Shown here: piece after piece, positions 25,054 to 35,142 of the stretch | How positions within the stretch are numbered: position 1 is the first letter of the stretch | Layout of the letters: each line of letters begins with the position of its first letter | Source of the DNA: Paraflavisolibacter caeni | GTDB taxonomy: Bacteria; Bacteroidota; Bacteroidia; Chitinophagales; Chitinophagaceae | Assembly (NCBI RefSeq): GCF_025628885.1 | Contig: NZ_JAOTIF010000001.1 | Location: forward strand, 940,587-1,004,586 | Length of the DNA stretch: 64,000 nucleotides | Direction: 5' to 3' | The notes under the pieces: model-generated | Databases searched by the model: none | The model's input: only the letters and a program-made list of their open reading frames with translations | What the model was told of the DNA's origin: nothing | Position numbers and translations under genes: made by a program

Positions 25054-26335
25054 AGGCTTCATTTTCGACTGTATCTTTTACGTATAAGTAACTCGTAATC
25101 TGGGGTCTGATAATACCTGGCCATTCTCCATAATAGTACATTCCTTCACGAACATCTTCTACTTCAAATGAAATGCAATCTGTAAACTCGCAGACATTGA
25201 AATTGTTGTTTTTAAGCACAACTAGTGAAAGTGAGTATCCGGAATTGTTTAATAGGTTTTTGGGAATGATACACGTTAAAGCCAATATTCCTTTTTCAGC
25301 TGTTATGCTGGGAGTACCCAGGTTAAAAACACATTCCCTTTTTTCGGTAAACAGCATCACATTAACATTCAAAGAGCAATTATCCAGGAAACACCAAAAT
25401 TCAAAGTCAAGCTGAATCGGGGAGTTTACTGTAATCAAGGTGCCAGATGTTTCACCCTGTGGCTTGGCTGAGGCCTTTTTTATACGGATCTGGGAGTTGC
25501 CTGGTGCAAGATCTGGGGCTGTCCATTGCTGTTTCGGGTCATTTTTTAAGCTGGTGAGATATGTATTGATCACGCCTGAAGTTTCACCGATGGCAGAAGC
25601 TTTACCTTTATTCAGCCATAAGGCTTTATTACACAAATTTCCTACGGCCTGTAAATTATGGCTCACAAAAAGGATGGTTCTGCCGTTATTATTTGAAACT
25701 TCCTGCATTTTCCCCATGCATTTTTTTTGAAAGTCGACATCTCCCACTGCCAGTACCTCATCGACGATCAGAATGTCTGGTTCAAGATGTGCTGCTACGG
25801 CAAATGCCAATCGCATATACATACCGGATGAATACCTTTTTACCGGGGTATCTAGAAATTTTTCTACACCGGAAAAGTCAACGATCTCGTCAAATTTTTT
25901 CTTGATTTCCTGTTTGCTCATTCCGAGGATGTAGCCGCTTATGTAAATATTTTGCCTGCCCGTAAACTCCGGATTGAAACCTGTTCCTACTTCCAAAAGA
26001 CTACTCACTTTCCCTTTCCCTCTTACATAGCCTTTAGTCGGATTAATGATCCTTGAAATTATTTTTAATAATGTAGATTTTCCTGAACCATTGCTACCTA
26101 TAATTCCCCAGGCTTCGCCTTGTTTTACTTCAAAACTTACTTCATTTAATGCCCAAATAAAGTCTTTTGATGTGTTCAAAACATCATCAGAAGGTATCTG
26201 GAAAAATGGATTTTCTTTTTTAAGGATTTTGGTTGACCACCAATTTTGCAAATCCCTCTTTAGTGATCCACTTCCGATCACTCCCAATTGATACATTTTG
26301 GATAAATCCTGAACCTGTAATATGACTTCTGACAT
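25031..26335 (-). CDS. wzt: ABC transporter ATPase for polysaccharide export (Wzt/TagH family) with C-terminal glycan-binding domain
   Basis: A 434-residue protein. The ATPase domain carries Walker A GSNGSGKST (residues 80-88), the signature YSSGMYMRLAFA, and Walker B ILIVDEVLAVGD, the form typical of polysaccharide (KpsT/Wzt/TagH) ATPases. Residues about 270-420 form the extra beta-sandwich of Wzt proteins, which in O-antigen systems binds the finished polymer and sets export specificity. The partner permease lies 5 bp upstream, so they form one operon and one transporter that moves undecaprenyl-linked glycan across the inner membrane. No glycan synthesis gene is in this two-gene operon; the substrate may be made by the locus at 35-57 kb or elsewhere. 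Confidence 0.9.
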   Translation of the reverse strand: MSEVILQVQDLSKMYQLGVIGSGSLKRDLQNWWSTKILKKENPFFQIPSDDVLNTSKDFIWALNEVSFEVKQGEAWGIIGSNGSGKSTLLKIISRIINPTKGYVRGKGKVSSLLEVGTGFNPEFTGRQNIYISGYILGMSKQEIKKKFDEIVDFSGVEKFLDTPVKRYSSGMYMRLAFAVAAHLEPDILIVDEVLAVGDVDFQKKCMGKMQEVSNNNGRTILFVSHNLQAVGNLCNKALWLNKGKASAIGETSGVINTYLTSLKNDPKQQWTAPDLAPGNSQIRIKKASAKPQGETSGTLITVNSPIQLDFEFWCFLDNCSLNVNVMLFTEKRECVFNLGTPSITAEKGILALTCIIPKNLLNNSGYSLSLVVLKNNNFNVCEFTDCISFEVEDVREGMYYYGEWPGIIRPQITSYLYVKDTVENEALNKAKVP

Positions 26336-26340
26336 AAAAG

Positions 26341-27192
26341 TTAAACGATATCTAATAAGGAATTGCTTTTTTTATTGAATACCAGCAGGGCTGTCAATAA
26401 AATTCCAAGTGTGATTAACGTGCTGACTAAAAGATTTAAATATGAAACTGTGCCTTCACCAAATAAGCTGAATCGGAACAATTCAAAATAAACGGTCAAT
26501 GGATTTGCTTCCACAATCCACTTCAGACTTGGCCGCACTGATGCCAATGGGTAAATAACAGGCGTCATAAACATCAGCAATCGGATACCTAAACTGACCA
26601 TGTTTGCAATGTCTCTGTATTTCACCGTAATCAATGAAATGATCAAGCCAACCCCAAGGCCTAAAGATCCAACCAGAAGTATAGATAAAGGCACGCCCAG
26701 TAAGTTGAGGCCGAAATGGATATTAATGTTCCGAAAAAGCCAATAATATAAAACGAGCAGAATTAACAATGCTAATTGAAGTAAGCAACGCAAAAAATGT
26801 GTGCATACAACAGATACAGGCATAATAATTCTGGGGAAGTAAACTTTACTGAATAAGTAGAAGTGCTCTTTAAAGGTATTCGATGTGCCTGTGAAACTTT
26901 CACTGAAGAAGTTCCAAAGTACAATTCCTGAAAAATAAAACAATATTGGAGGCAATGTGCCTACTGACAGGCCTACTAAGTTTCTGAAAACTATTACATA
27001 GGTAATTAAGGTAAATACTGGCTGTAAGAGGGACCATAGAGGACCTAAAATTGTTTGCTGATAATTTAATGTGAAATCTCTTTTTACTAAATTGATCAAA
27101 AGGTGGCGGTAAGCCCAAATTTCCTTTAAATTCCAGTTCCAAGTAGTTACATTTTTTCCTATTTCCCAATCCCATTTATTTGTTATTGACAT
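26341..27192 (-). CDS. wzm: ABC-2 type polysaccharide export permease (Wzm/TagG family)
   Basis: A 283-residue inner-membrane protein with about six transmembrane segments. It includes the family-typical start WAYRHLLINLVKRDFTLNYQQTILGPLWSLLQP, an amphipathic interface segment followed by the first helix, and MFMTPVIYPL in the second half. It pairs with the ATPase 5 bp downstream to flip lipid-linked polysaccharide. The gene is divergent from the 2251-residue surface protein. Confidence 0.9.
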   Translation of the reverse strand: MSITNKWDWEIGKNVTTWNWNLKEIWAYRHLLINLVKRDFTLNYQQTILGPLWSLLQPVFTLITYVIVFRNLVGLSVGTLPPILFYFSGIVLWNFFSESFTGTSNTFKEHFYLFSKVYFPRIIMPVSVVCTHFLRCLLQLALLILLVLYYWLFRNINIHFGLNLLGVPLSILLVGSLGLGVGLIISLITVKYRDIANMVSLGIRLLMFMTPVIYPLASVRPSLKWIVEANPLTVYFELFRFSLFGEGTVSYLNLLVSTLITLGILLTALLVFNKKSNSLLDIV

Positions 27193-27877
27193 GGTGATGT
27201 GTTGATGTACCGCTCTGAAAATATTCTAATTACCCTAAAGTAATATTTTACAGTGAAAAATGGAAATGTAAACTCGTCAGTTTTATGGAGCAATAAGCTC
27301 TTCAATATGTGAAACGTTTCAATTTTGTTTAGTCCTTTCAGTATGTAGCAACTAGTTATTAAAATGTATTTTTTTATACAAGCAGGTGATATTCTACTTT
27401 TTTATCTATTTGAATTATTTAAAGTTATTAAAAGAATATGTATGCTTTGAAGATAAAATTTTTTTGTTAAGTTTTTAAATCCCTTAATTTTGGTTTAAAT
27501 CCGTAAACTCCGTACCTGCTTAAACGATCCGCTCCATCCGTTTTTTACCCTGTGTCGTTATTAATATCCTCTGCAAAGATTGAATTGTTTATATCCTAGT
27601 TAATTATCATTGTAACAGGCTTAAGAAGTATTACAATCATTATGTAAAGCTTTTTTAAGAACAGGCAAGGTTTAGCTTCATTTTGCAATATGGTCTTGTC
27701 TGAAAATTCCCGATTGTTTGTGTGGTTGGTCTTGTTCGTTTTGTAATGGAATCATCAATCTGGCAATTGATGTTAACGGTGAATGAGCGCATGAATAGAT
27801 ATCCTAAGGAATGCTAAACAGTTTGTATTCATTTCCTGTGTTTTTAACCAAGTATAGATTTTATACACCTTAACCAT
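27193..27877. other. Divergent AT-rich intergenic region
   Basis: 685 bp between wzm and the giant surface-protein gene. No gene, repeat or strong hairpin is seen. It should contain both promoters. Confidence 0.5.
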
Positions 27878-30800
27878 TTGTTCAACTTAAACTCCGGAGC
27901 TGTGATTAGAGACATCTTTACGCTTTTCAATCGTTTTCAGGTTGCATCCTATTCCAAGCTATTTTTTTTGGTGTTTTGTTGTAGTTTATTGACTACCACT
28001 GTTTTAGCTCAATCTTCATTTGACACAACGACTGTCACACCTGCAGGAGATGCGTATGTTCGTGATGGTAGTTATGCTGCCATCAATTATGGGACAGATC
28101 CTACATTGGTGCTGAAGACCAATACAACAACTGCAACTGGTTTTAAGCGATACTCTTTTTTGAAATTTGCGCTCACTGGTGTTACTGATTCGATTGTATC
28201 GGCAAAGCTGCGCGTATATGGTAATAATACAGAGAATACCGCTCTTATATACATGTCGTGCTTTGGTGTTGCTAATGATTCCTGGAATGAAACCAGTATT
28301 AACTGGAACAATATGCCAGCTTCATCCGGGGCAGCCTTGAGTACTGTAGGTGTCAATAGCCAATTACAATATTATGAGCTGGATGTAACCAATTTTGTAA
28401 AGTCACAGTTTGCCGGAGATAAGATCGCGAGCTTTGTGTTAAAAGACACCTTAAAGCAAAATAAAACGCTGACATTCAACAGTAAAGAGCAGGTGCTCAA
28501 TCGGCCACAACTTGTCATTATAACCGAAAATACAGGTGGCCAGACTGAAAACGCTATCTTATTTAATCAATCTACTCAAAATGCTGATGTAGAACAAGGT
28601 GGCACACAAAGTCTCCTTGAATTTATTTCTACCTCCAATAATGTTCCTGTAAATGCACAATTGAATGCCATAGACGCAAACGGAAGTGTGCCTGCATGGC
28701 TAAGTGTAAACGGAAATGTTTTAAATGGTATCAATTATACAACCGGGTCTGAAATCACTTTTGATTTTGATGCCACCAATTTATCCATTGGAAAATATTC
28801 AGCGAAGGTAGTAGCTTCTGCTCCAGGATATCAGAATGCTACACTAGATATATTCTTAACAGTAAAAGCTGGGTCAAACGGTACGCCCGTTAATTTAAAA
28901 ATTAATTTCCAGGATGCGGCCACCACACCGCCGGCTGGCTGGATAAGGGATTTTGGAGAACCATTTGGGCTGCGAACAGGGGCTAACCAAGGTTCAGGCA
29001 ATACGTATGGGTGGGTAAAGCGATCGGATAACACTCCGCTTAATTTGACCCAATATGGCCGTAAAAGAACGACGCCTTCTGATATCTTACTGGCTACATT
29101 TATGCATATGCAGCCAACGAGCACAATTGAAGGAAAATGGGAAATTCAGGCGGCCAATGGCAATTATGATGTTACAGTTTCTGTAGGAGATGGTAGTTAT
29201 ATAGACAGTAAACATTATATTAATGTAGAAGGGGTACCGGCGATTGTTAATTTTGTTCCTACCACTAGCACCCGCTTCAAATCGGCAACTATCTCTGTAA
29301 CTGTAGCGGATGGACTATTGACTGTTGATCAAATAGGGGGGACAAACACAAAGATAAACTATATCATCATTCAGCCCAGTACCAGCGCAAGACCTTCTGT
29401 GGTACTGGTAAGCCCTGAACATGGCTCTCAAAATGTGAGTGAAAATACTTCAATATCAACTAGTATTTTGAACTTGCCTAATGGTGGTGTTAATAATAAT
29501 ACCTTGACCTCTTCTTCCGTTTATTTGTCCGAACAGGGGACAAATACCCATGTGCCTGCGCATGCAAATGGAACGGCAGGGGGAGATGCTATCACTTTAG
29601 TGCCGGATAATCCATTGAAGCTTAACACAAGTTATGTCTTTACCATTACAGATAGTGTGAAGGATTTGTCAGGAGCTTCCTTTATTCCATACTCCAGTAC
29701 CTTCACCACGACTGCTGTTTCAACGCAAGCACTCCTTAATGTGAAATTCGATCATATCAAGTTATCCAACACAGTGGGTAGGCATTCCAGTCTGACGATC
29801 GGGCCGGATGGTAAGCTTTATGCTTTAAGTATTGACGGGGTCATTAAACGCTTTGTTATCAACCCTGACGGCACTTTACAAGATCCTGAATTGCTATTTT
29901 CTTTACAAGATGCTTATGGTAGCAGGACGCCGAGATTAGCCATTGGCTTTACTTTTGACCCTTCGTCAACAGCCAATAACCTGATTGCATATGTGACCCA
30001 TGGCTCCTTTATGTTTGTAGATGCTCCTGATTGGGACGGGAAGCTGACAAGGTTAAGTGGCAATAATCTTCAAAATGTTCAGGATCTTTTGATCAATTTA
30101 CCAAGATCGGCTAAAGATCACCTGACCAATAGTATTGCATTTGGCCCGGATGGCGCCATGTATATAAACCAGGGCTCTAATAGTGCCATGGGGCTTGCTG
30201 ATCTGACCTGGGAGTCTAGAGATGAGCATTTGCTTACAGGGGCTGTATTGCGGTTGGACTTAACAAAATTGGGAACATTACCATTAAATGTAAAAACTGC
30301 GGAAGGAGGTACTTATAATCCTTATGCTCCCAATGCACCATTGACTATTTATGCTTCAGGGGTTAGAAATGCTTATGACCTGGTATGGCATAGCAATGGA
30401 GAGCTGTATGTACCCACCAATGGTTCTGCGGCTGGTGGTAATTCGCCTGCCTCTGTTGCTGGTACAATAAGGCCGGATGGTACACCTTATAATGGTCCTT
30501 CAATACCAGCGTTAACGAACGTGCAGCAAACCATGAAAGATTTTCTTTTCAGGGTTAAACCAGGTGGGTATTATGGTCATCCCAATCCTTCCAGGGGCGA
30601 GTATGTATTGAATGGAGGTAATCCCACAACCTCAATAGATCCTGGTCAGACAGATGCCTATCCTATCGGTATTGCACCTGATGCCAATTGGCGTGGCTAT
30701 GCTTTTGATTTTCAAGCCAATAAATCACCTGATGGCGCAATAGAATACAAGAGCAATACATTCAATGGGGCTTTGAAGGGAAAGTTATTGGTGGTACGGT

Positions 30801-33800
30801 ACAGCCAAAACGATGATATTGTTACACTTACTCCTGGAGGTGCTAATAATGATATTATAAGTTACAATGACGGAGCATCCATACAAGGCTTTACTGGATT
30901 TATAGATCCATTGGATCTAACGGAAGATGTAAGAAATGGTAATATCTATGTTTCTGAATATGGGGGAGAAGGCATCATAACCCTCCTCAGGCCTCAGGGA
31001 TCTACAACTACAGTTGGAAATCTCATTACCGTCAAACCCATGAAGATATACGATAATGATGTAATAGGTGGAGCTGTTGGTATCAATCGAGTGGTTAAAA
31101 TAAAAAATACATCTGATACCAGTGTTCTTACCGTTTCAGGTATTTCCTTAACCGGAACAAATGCGGATCAGTTTGTATTGGGTAACTTACCTACTTTCCC
31201 TGCAGGTATTAATCCAGGTGATTCAATTAGTATTTCAGTAGCCTTCAATCCATCAACTGTGGGTTTAAAGACTGCATCAGTTGATATCGCCAGCAATGAT
31301 GCCAATAACCCAACTGTTTCTGTAGCTCTAAGGGGCATAGGTACTTCAGGAACAGGTGGAACGAATGAGCCATCTTTACAAGCATTATTAAATTTGTTGG
31401 AGATACCTATTTCAGTGGGTGATGACAATGCGGCAACAACTGTAATTAACAGCAGTACAAGTTTGCAAAAAGCCCCTCTTTTAGGGGATGAAGTAAGCAT
31501 CCAGAAATTTGTTAAAGCAGATACGGGAGTCGTTACCATTGAACCATTGGCCGTGTTTGGTCCTACAACCAATAACCCGGTTGTTGGAATGGGCTGGTAC
31601 AATTCAGGAGATAGTACCTCTAAACATGAATTATTAACTGTTTCCAATAATCCTGTGTCCAATGGCCAGACTGTCAACGTAAACTTTACTGGTACACTTT
31701 CATATGATCCGGGAACAGCTTCCTTTGGATTCTATTCCCGCTGGCCATTCTTTAGCAACAGGCATCTTTATAGCGAGGACAGCCTGAATACGTTCACCGG
31801 AAGTATACCACACCACGTTCGTGTTTATCCATATAAAAATACAAGTGGTGTAGAGGTGCCATTTACTTATCTGGTTGCATTTGAGGAGACGACTACGGGC
31901 ATCGATTTCCAGGATATCGTATTTGTCGTTAAAAACGTAAAAACAGCTGCGCAAGCCGCCACGGTTAACATAGAGCCAATAGCTGATGCATATGTGCGGA
32001 ATGGCACTTATGCGAATACCAATTATGGATCTGATACAGCTCTGGTTGTTAAAGGGGCTACCGCCAGCAGTTTTACCCGGCAGTCTTACCTGAAATTCCC
32101 ATTGAACAGTGTTAATGATGTCGTATCTGCCAAGCTTCGTATTTATGGCCGCAATACAGAAAGTACAGCCAATGTAAAAGTAACGGTTCATGGCGTTGCG
32201 GATGATTCATGGACGGAAGGTGTCATTAACTATAATAACGCACCTGGTGCTGCCACTACTTCTATTGGTTCATTAGACATCAATGATGTGGCAAAATATT
32301 ATGAACTGGATGTTACTAATACAGTGAAAGCTCAATTTGCCGCGGATAAGATAGCCAGCTTTGTATTGAAAGATTCGGCTAATCAAAATAAAACCATTTC
32401 TTTTAATAGCAAGGAAAATGCGTTCAATCAACCACAGCTGATCATTACAACCACTAGTGAAGTACCTGCTGGTAACACGCTTTTATTTGTGGAGAATTTG
32501 GATAAGTTCCCATCAAATGAGCTCTATGTTGCATCAAGAATACAGACTCCATGGACAAGAGACACAGTAGCGCCGTTTACCTATAATGCAAACCACGATA
32601 CTGTCAGGATCAGGATTCATAATAAGGGCATCAATCCATTAGTTGTCAGCAAATTGATTTTGTCTAATCAAAAGGACTGGAAGTTGTTTAAGCTAAAAGG
32701 TGTTGACTATACTCCATCGGCTATACCAGTTGTTGTCAATCCAGGCACATTTGCGGATCTTCAAGTGTTATTTATCGCCGATGATTCAGTTACTACAGCA
32801 AGGAATAAATTTTTGCAGGATAATATCACCATCGTTTCCAATGATGACAATGCACCATTTAAGACCTTAGCTCTTAACGGATTTTGGCAGAGACAAGGAG
32901 AAGATGTCTTTGAGCCTAGTGCTCAGGCTATCATCAATGTATTCGGATTCAAAACAAAAACCGGTTTTAGCAGTACGGATCCTGATGATGGCGACCCTAG
33001 TAAGCCTAAAGGGGATGAGATTCTTTCTTCTTATTTTGTGCGGGCTGATGCTTCCAAACCTATAACTATACGGCAGATGTCAGCTTATCACGGATGCTGT
33101 ACCTTCACGGAAACCTTCAGGTGGCACCTCAAAGGATCAAACACTTTGAATGCAGTCTTTACCCATATTGGCCGTGATGCGCAATCTATGCTCCCACGGA
33201 GAAGTTTACCCACTAACCCTGCCGAAGGCTCTTTCACTCCAACTGGTGCTTTTGGCTTTAGAATTGGGAGCCAGGACTGGACTGATACTTTAAAAAATAC
33301 AGGGCATAAGATCGGTATACGGGTATGGAAGGCATATGATGCCAATGGGCAAATTATTCCTAATACCTATATTGTTTCCAATGATTACCTGGGTACACAG
33401 TTTACCAACTTTGATTATAATGACAATACCTATTATGTGACCAACATCAGACCGGAAATCGGAACTGCTTACTACTCAGCACTCAGCGCGACTCCTTCTG
33501 CTGTTGATTTTGGAGAACATCTTTTGCAAAGTACCAACTCCTTTACGCTTAACCTGAAGAGTTTGGGACAGACATATGCTAATGGTTCCAGTGATCCGGA
33601 TATTACCATTTCTTCTGTTGCAATTGTTGGTGATAATAAATCAGAGTTCACTGCTGCTATGCCAGTCAGCACGACTCTGAGTCCGCAGGCAACCACCAGT
33701 CTGACCATTGGGTTCAACCCAATTTCGGAAGGGCTGAAGATCGCAGACTTGCTGATCTATTATAACAATTCTAATTCGCCACTCAGGGTGCCACTATATG

Positions 33801-34633
33801 GAATTGGAAAAGCAACAGGTACGACTGTTAGTGTGCCATTCCGCATCAAGAGTGGATCTTCCAGCAATGTAACGGTGAACGGTAATACCTGGGTGTCTGA
33901 TGTGCCTTATGCCTTTGACAACCTGGAGCCATTTACCAATTCTCAATTGACCCAAATCAGTGCTACAGATGAGGATGCCCTCTATTTAATTGAGCAATCT
34001 TCCAATGCAGATAAGAAACCTTTCCGCTACGAGATTCCCATTGCTAATGGCAGTTATGTAGTGCGGTTGCACTTTGCAGAGATCTACTGGGGTAATCCGG
34101 GTGCGGGGCTGGTTGGCGGACCAGGTTCACGGGTGATGAGTGTGAATGTGGAGAATCAACCCAAGTTGATCAATTTTGATGTGGCACAGCAAGTGGGGTC
34201 AGCTTCGGCGCTCATTAAGAACATTCCGGTAACGGTGAGTGATGGCAAATTGAACATCGACTTTTCGGCTACAGTGAACAGGCCAATGGTGTGTGCTGTT
34301 GAAGTATATCAATTCAGCAGTACTCCATCGTTGATTACAAATGCCAGAACAGATAATTTGGGTATGGATAATGGTTTAGTTAAACCCATAGTGTACCCTA
34401 ATCCGCTCAATAAAAAGTTCTTTATTCAGTTTCAATCGGTTTACAAAAATATTTCACTTCAGATTGTTGACATGACTGGCAGGGTATTTGAGTTATCAAA
34501 GCCGAGCTTCATTGTAAGTGGATCGACAATGGAGGTAGATGTTTCAAAATTCAACTTCAAGCCTGGAGTGTATTTTTTGAAAATAAATTCGAGAGAAAGG
34601 AAAACAGAAGTGGTTAAATTACTCATACGCTAG
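27878..34633 (+). CDS. Giant T9SS-exported mosaic protein: CBM96 x2, malectin x2, Ig-like domains, beta-propeller
   Basis: A 2251-residue surface protein. Order: signal peptide (hydrophobic stretch about 27-45, ending VLAQ), CBM96 (about 50-205), Ig-like (215-325), malectin-like (330-490), SbsA-type Ig (500-605), and a beta-propeller like the one at 18774 (610-1030). Then come ASH Ig (1035-1165), an unassigned region with FAGxLSYDPGTASFGFYSRWPF-like sequence (1170-1365), CBM96 (1370-1525), an unassigned region with RQMSAYHGCC (1530-1840), ASH Ig (1845-1955), malectin (1960-2135), and T9SS sorting domain (2165-2251). The first half matches the 18774 protein and the second half the 22236 protein. 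No ATG is available near the start: TTG at 27878 or GTG at 27902 must be used. It probably binds or processes surface glycans. Confidence 0.85.
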   Translation: MFNLNSGAVIRDIFTLFNRFQVASYSKLFFLVFCCSLLTTTVLAQSSFDTTTVTPAGDAYVRDGSYAAINYGTDPTLVLKTNTTTATGFKRYSFLKFALTGVTDSIVSAKLRVYGNNTENTALIYMSCFGVANDSWNETSINWNNMPASSGAALSTVGVNSQLQYYELDVTNFVKSQFAGDKIASFVLKDTLKQNKTLTFNSKEQVLNRPQLVIITENTGGQTENAILFNQSTQNADVEQGGTQSLLEFISTSNNVPVNAQLNAIDANGSVPAWLSVNGNVLNGINYTTGSEITFDFDATNLSIGKYSAKVVASAPGYQNATLDIFLTVKAGSNGTPVNLKINFQDAATTPPAGWIRDFGEPFGLRTGANQGSGNTYGWVKRSDNTPLNLTQYGRKRTTPSDILLATFMHMQPTSTIEGKWEIQAANGNYDVTVSVGDGSYIDSKHYINVEGVPAIVNFVPTTSTRFKSATISVTVADGLLTVDQIGGTNTKINYIIIQPSTSARPSVVLVSPEHGSQNVSENTSISTSILNLPNGGVNNNTLTSSSVYLSEQGTNTHVPAHANGTAGGDAITLVPDNPLKLNTSYVFTITDSVKDLSGASFIPYSSTFTTTAVSTQALLNVKFDHIKLSNTVGRHSSLTIGPDGKLYALSIDGVIKRFVINPDGTLQDPELLFSLQDAYGSRTPRLAIGFTFDPSSTANNLIAYVTHGSFMFVDAPDWDGKLTRLSGNNLQNVQDLLINLPRSAKDHLTNSIAFGPDGAMYINQGSNSAMGLADLTWESRDEHLLTGAVLRLDLTKLGTLPLNVKTAEGGTYNPYAPNAPLTIYASGVRNAYDLVWHSNGELYVPTNGSAAGGNSPASVAGTIRPDGTPYNGPSIPALTNVQQTMKDFLFRVKPGGYYGHPNPSRGEYVLNGGNPTTSIDPGQTDAYPIGIAPDANWRGYAFDFQANKSPDGAIEYKSNTFNGALKGKLLVVRYSQNDDIVTLTPGGANNDIISYNDGASIQGFTGFIDPLDLTEDVRNGNIYVSEYGGEGIITLLRPQGSTTTVGNLITVKPMKIYDNDVIGGAVGINRVVKIKNTSDTSVLTVSGISLTGTNADQFVLGNLPTFPAGINPGDSISISVAFNPSTVGLKTASVDIASNDANNPTVSVALRGIGTSGTGGTNEPSLQALLNLLEIPISVGDDNAATTVINSSTSLQKAPLLGDEVSIQKFVKADTGVVTIEPLAVFGPTTNNPVVGMGWYNSGDSTSKHELLTVSNNPVSNGQTVNVNFTGTLSYDPGTASFGFYSRWPFFSNRHLYSEDSLNTFTGSIPHHVRVYPYKNTSGVEVPFTYLVAFEETTTGIDFQDIVFVVKNVKTAAQAATVNIEPIADAYVRNGTYANTNYGSDTALVVKGATASSFTRQSYLKFPLNSVNDVVSAKLRIYGRNTESTANVKVTVHGVADDSWTEGVINYNNAPGAATTSIGSLDINDVAKYYELDVTNTVKAQFAADKIASFVLKDSANQNKTISFNSKENAFNQPQLIITTTSEVPAGNTLLFVENLDKFPSNELYVASRIQTPWTRDTVAPFTYNANHDTVRIRIHNKGINPLVVSKLILSNQKDWKLFKLKGVDYTPSAIPVVVNPGTFADLQVLFIADDSVTTARNKFLQDNITIVSNDDNAPFKTLALNGFWQRQGEDVFEPSAQAIINVFGFKTKTGFSSTDPDDGDPSKPKGDEILSSYFVRADASKPITIRQMSAYHGCCTFTETFRWHLKGSNTLNAVFTHIGRDAQSMLPRRSLPTNPAEGSFTPTGAFGFRIGSQDWTDTLKNTGHKIGIRVWKAYDANGQIIPNTYIVSNDYLGTQFTNFDYNDNTYYVTNIRPEIGTAYYSALSATPSAVDFGEHLLQSTNSFTLNLKSLGQTYANGSSDPDITISSVAIVGDNKSEFTAAMPVSTTLSPQATTSLTIGFNPISEGLKIADLLIYYNNSNSPLRVPLYGIGKATGTTVSVPFRIKSGSSSNVTVNGNTWVSDVPYAFDNLEPFTNSQLTQISATDEDALYLIEQSSNADKKPFRYEIPIANGSYVVRLHFAEIYWGNPGAGLVGGPGSRVMSVNVENQPKLINFDVAQQVGSASALIKNIPVTVSDGKLNIDFSATVNRPMVCAVEVYQFSSTPSLITNARTDNLGMDNGLVKPIVYPNPLNKKFFIQFQSVYKNISLQIVDMTGRVFELSKPSFIVSGSTMEVDVSKFNFKPGVYFLKINSRERKTEVVKLLIR

Positions 34634-35142
34634 CATTTTGAGTTTGCCGGTTTTGGCAAGTTTTGGAACCTTAAGTTATGAAAAATGTTGAGGTAAAATA
34701 TGTAAGCTTAAAATGGCTTTTAGTGTAAGTTATTAATGTATATTTTTTACAATACGAAGGCACTGAAATTGTTTTAAACATTCATTTTCAGTGCCTTAGT
34801 TTTCACAACGATCTTTAAAAGTGCAAGCTTTAATATAAGGGTTTATTAGGCATTTACGTTAATTAATTTTTGTATTATTGTGAAATTTAGTTACTTTCAT
34901 TTAAGTTTTAGTGACAGTGTTCTTGATCGTTTGATGTAGTGTTAAAATCACTAAAGAACAAACAAGTAGGTGCTGTGTCACTTTGCTAACGTTGTGGTCT
35001 TTTTACGTTTAAAACCAATGTAAATCTATTATCCATTTAAGGCCACTGAAAAGTTTGCTATTCCATATTCCTCCTTATCCGATATTCTTTCGAATTATCT
35101 TATTTAAATCTGTATTGAAACTTTCATATTCAATCATAAATA
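34634..35142. other. Spacer before the capsule locus
   Basis: 509 bp without a gene. It holds one hairpin terminator (34757-34797) and presumably the promoter and leader of the capsule operon. UpxY-type antiterminators act on such leaders in Bacteroides. TTG-N18-TTACTTTC near 34880-34900 is a weak promoter candidate. Confidence 0.45.
34757..34797 (+). terminator. Intrinsic terminator after the giant surface-protein gene
   Basis: A 12-bp stem, AAGGCACTGAAA (34757-34768) with TTTCAGTGCCTT (34786-34797), has a 17-nt loop and is followed by AGTTTT, about 120 bp past the stop codon. Confidence 0.6.
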
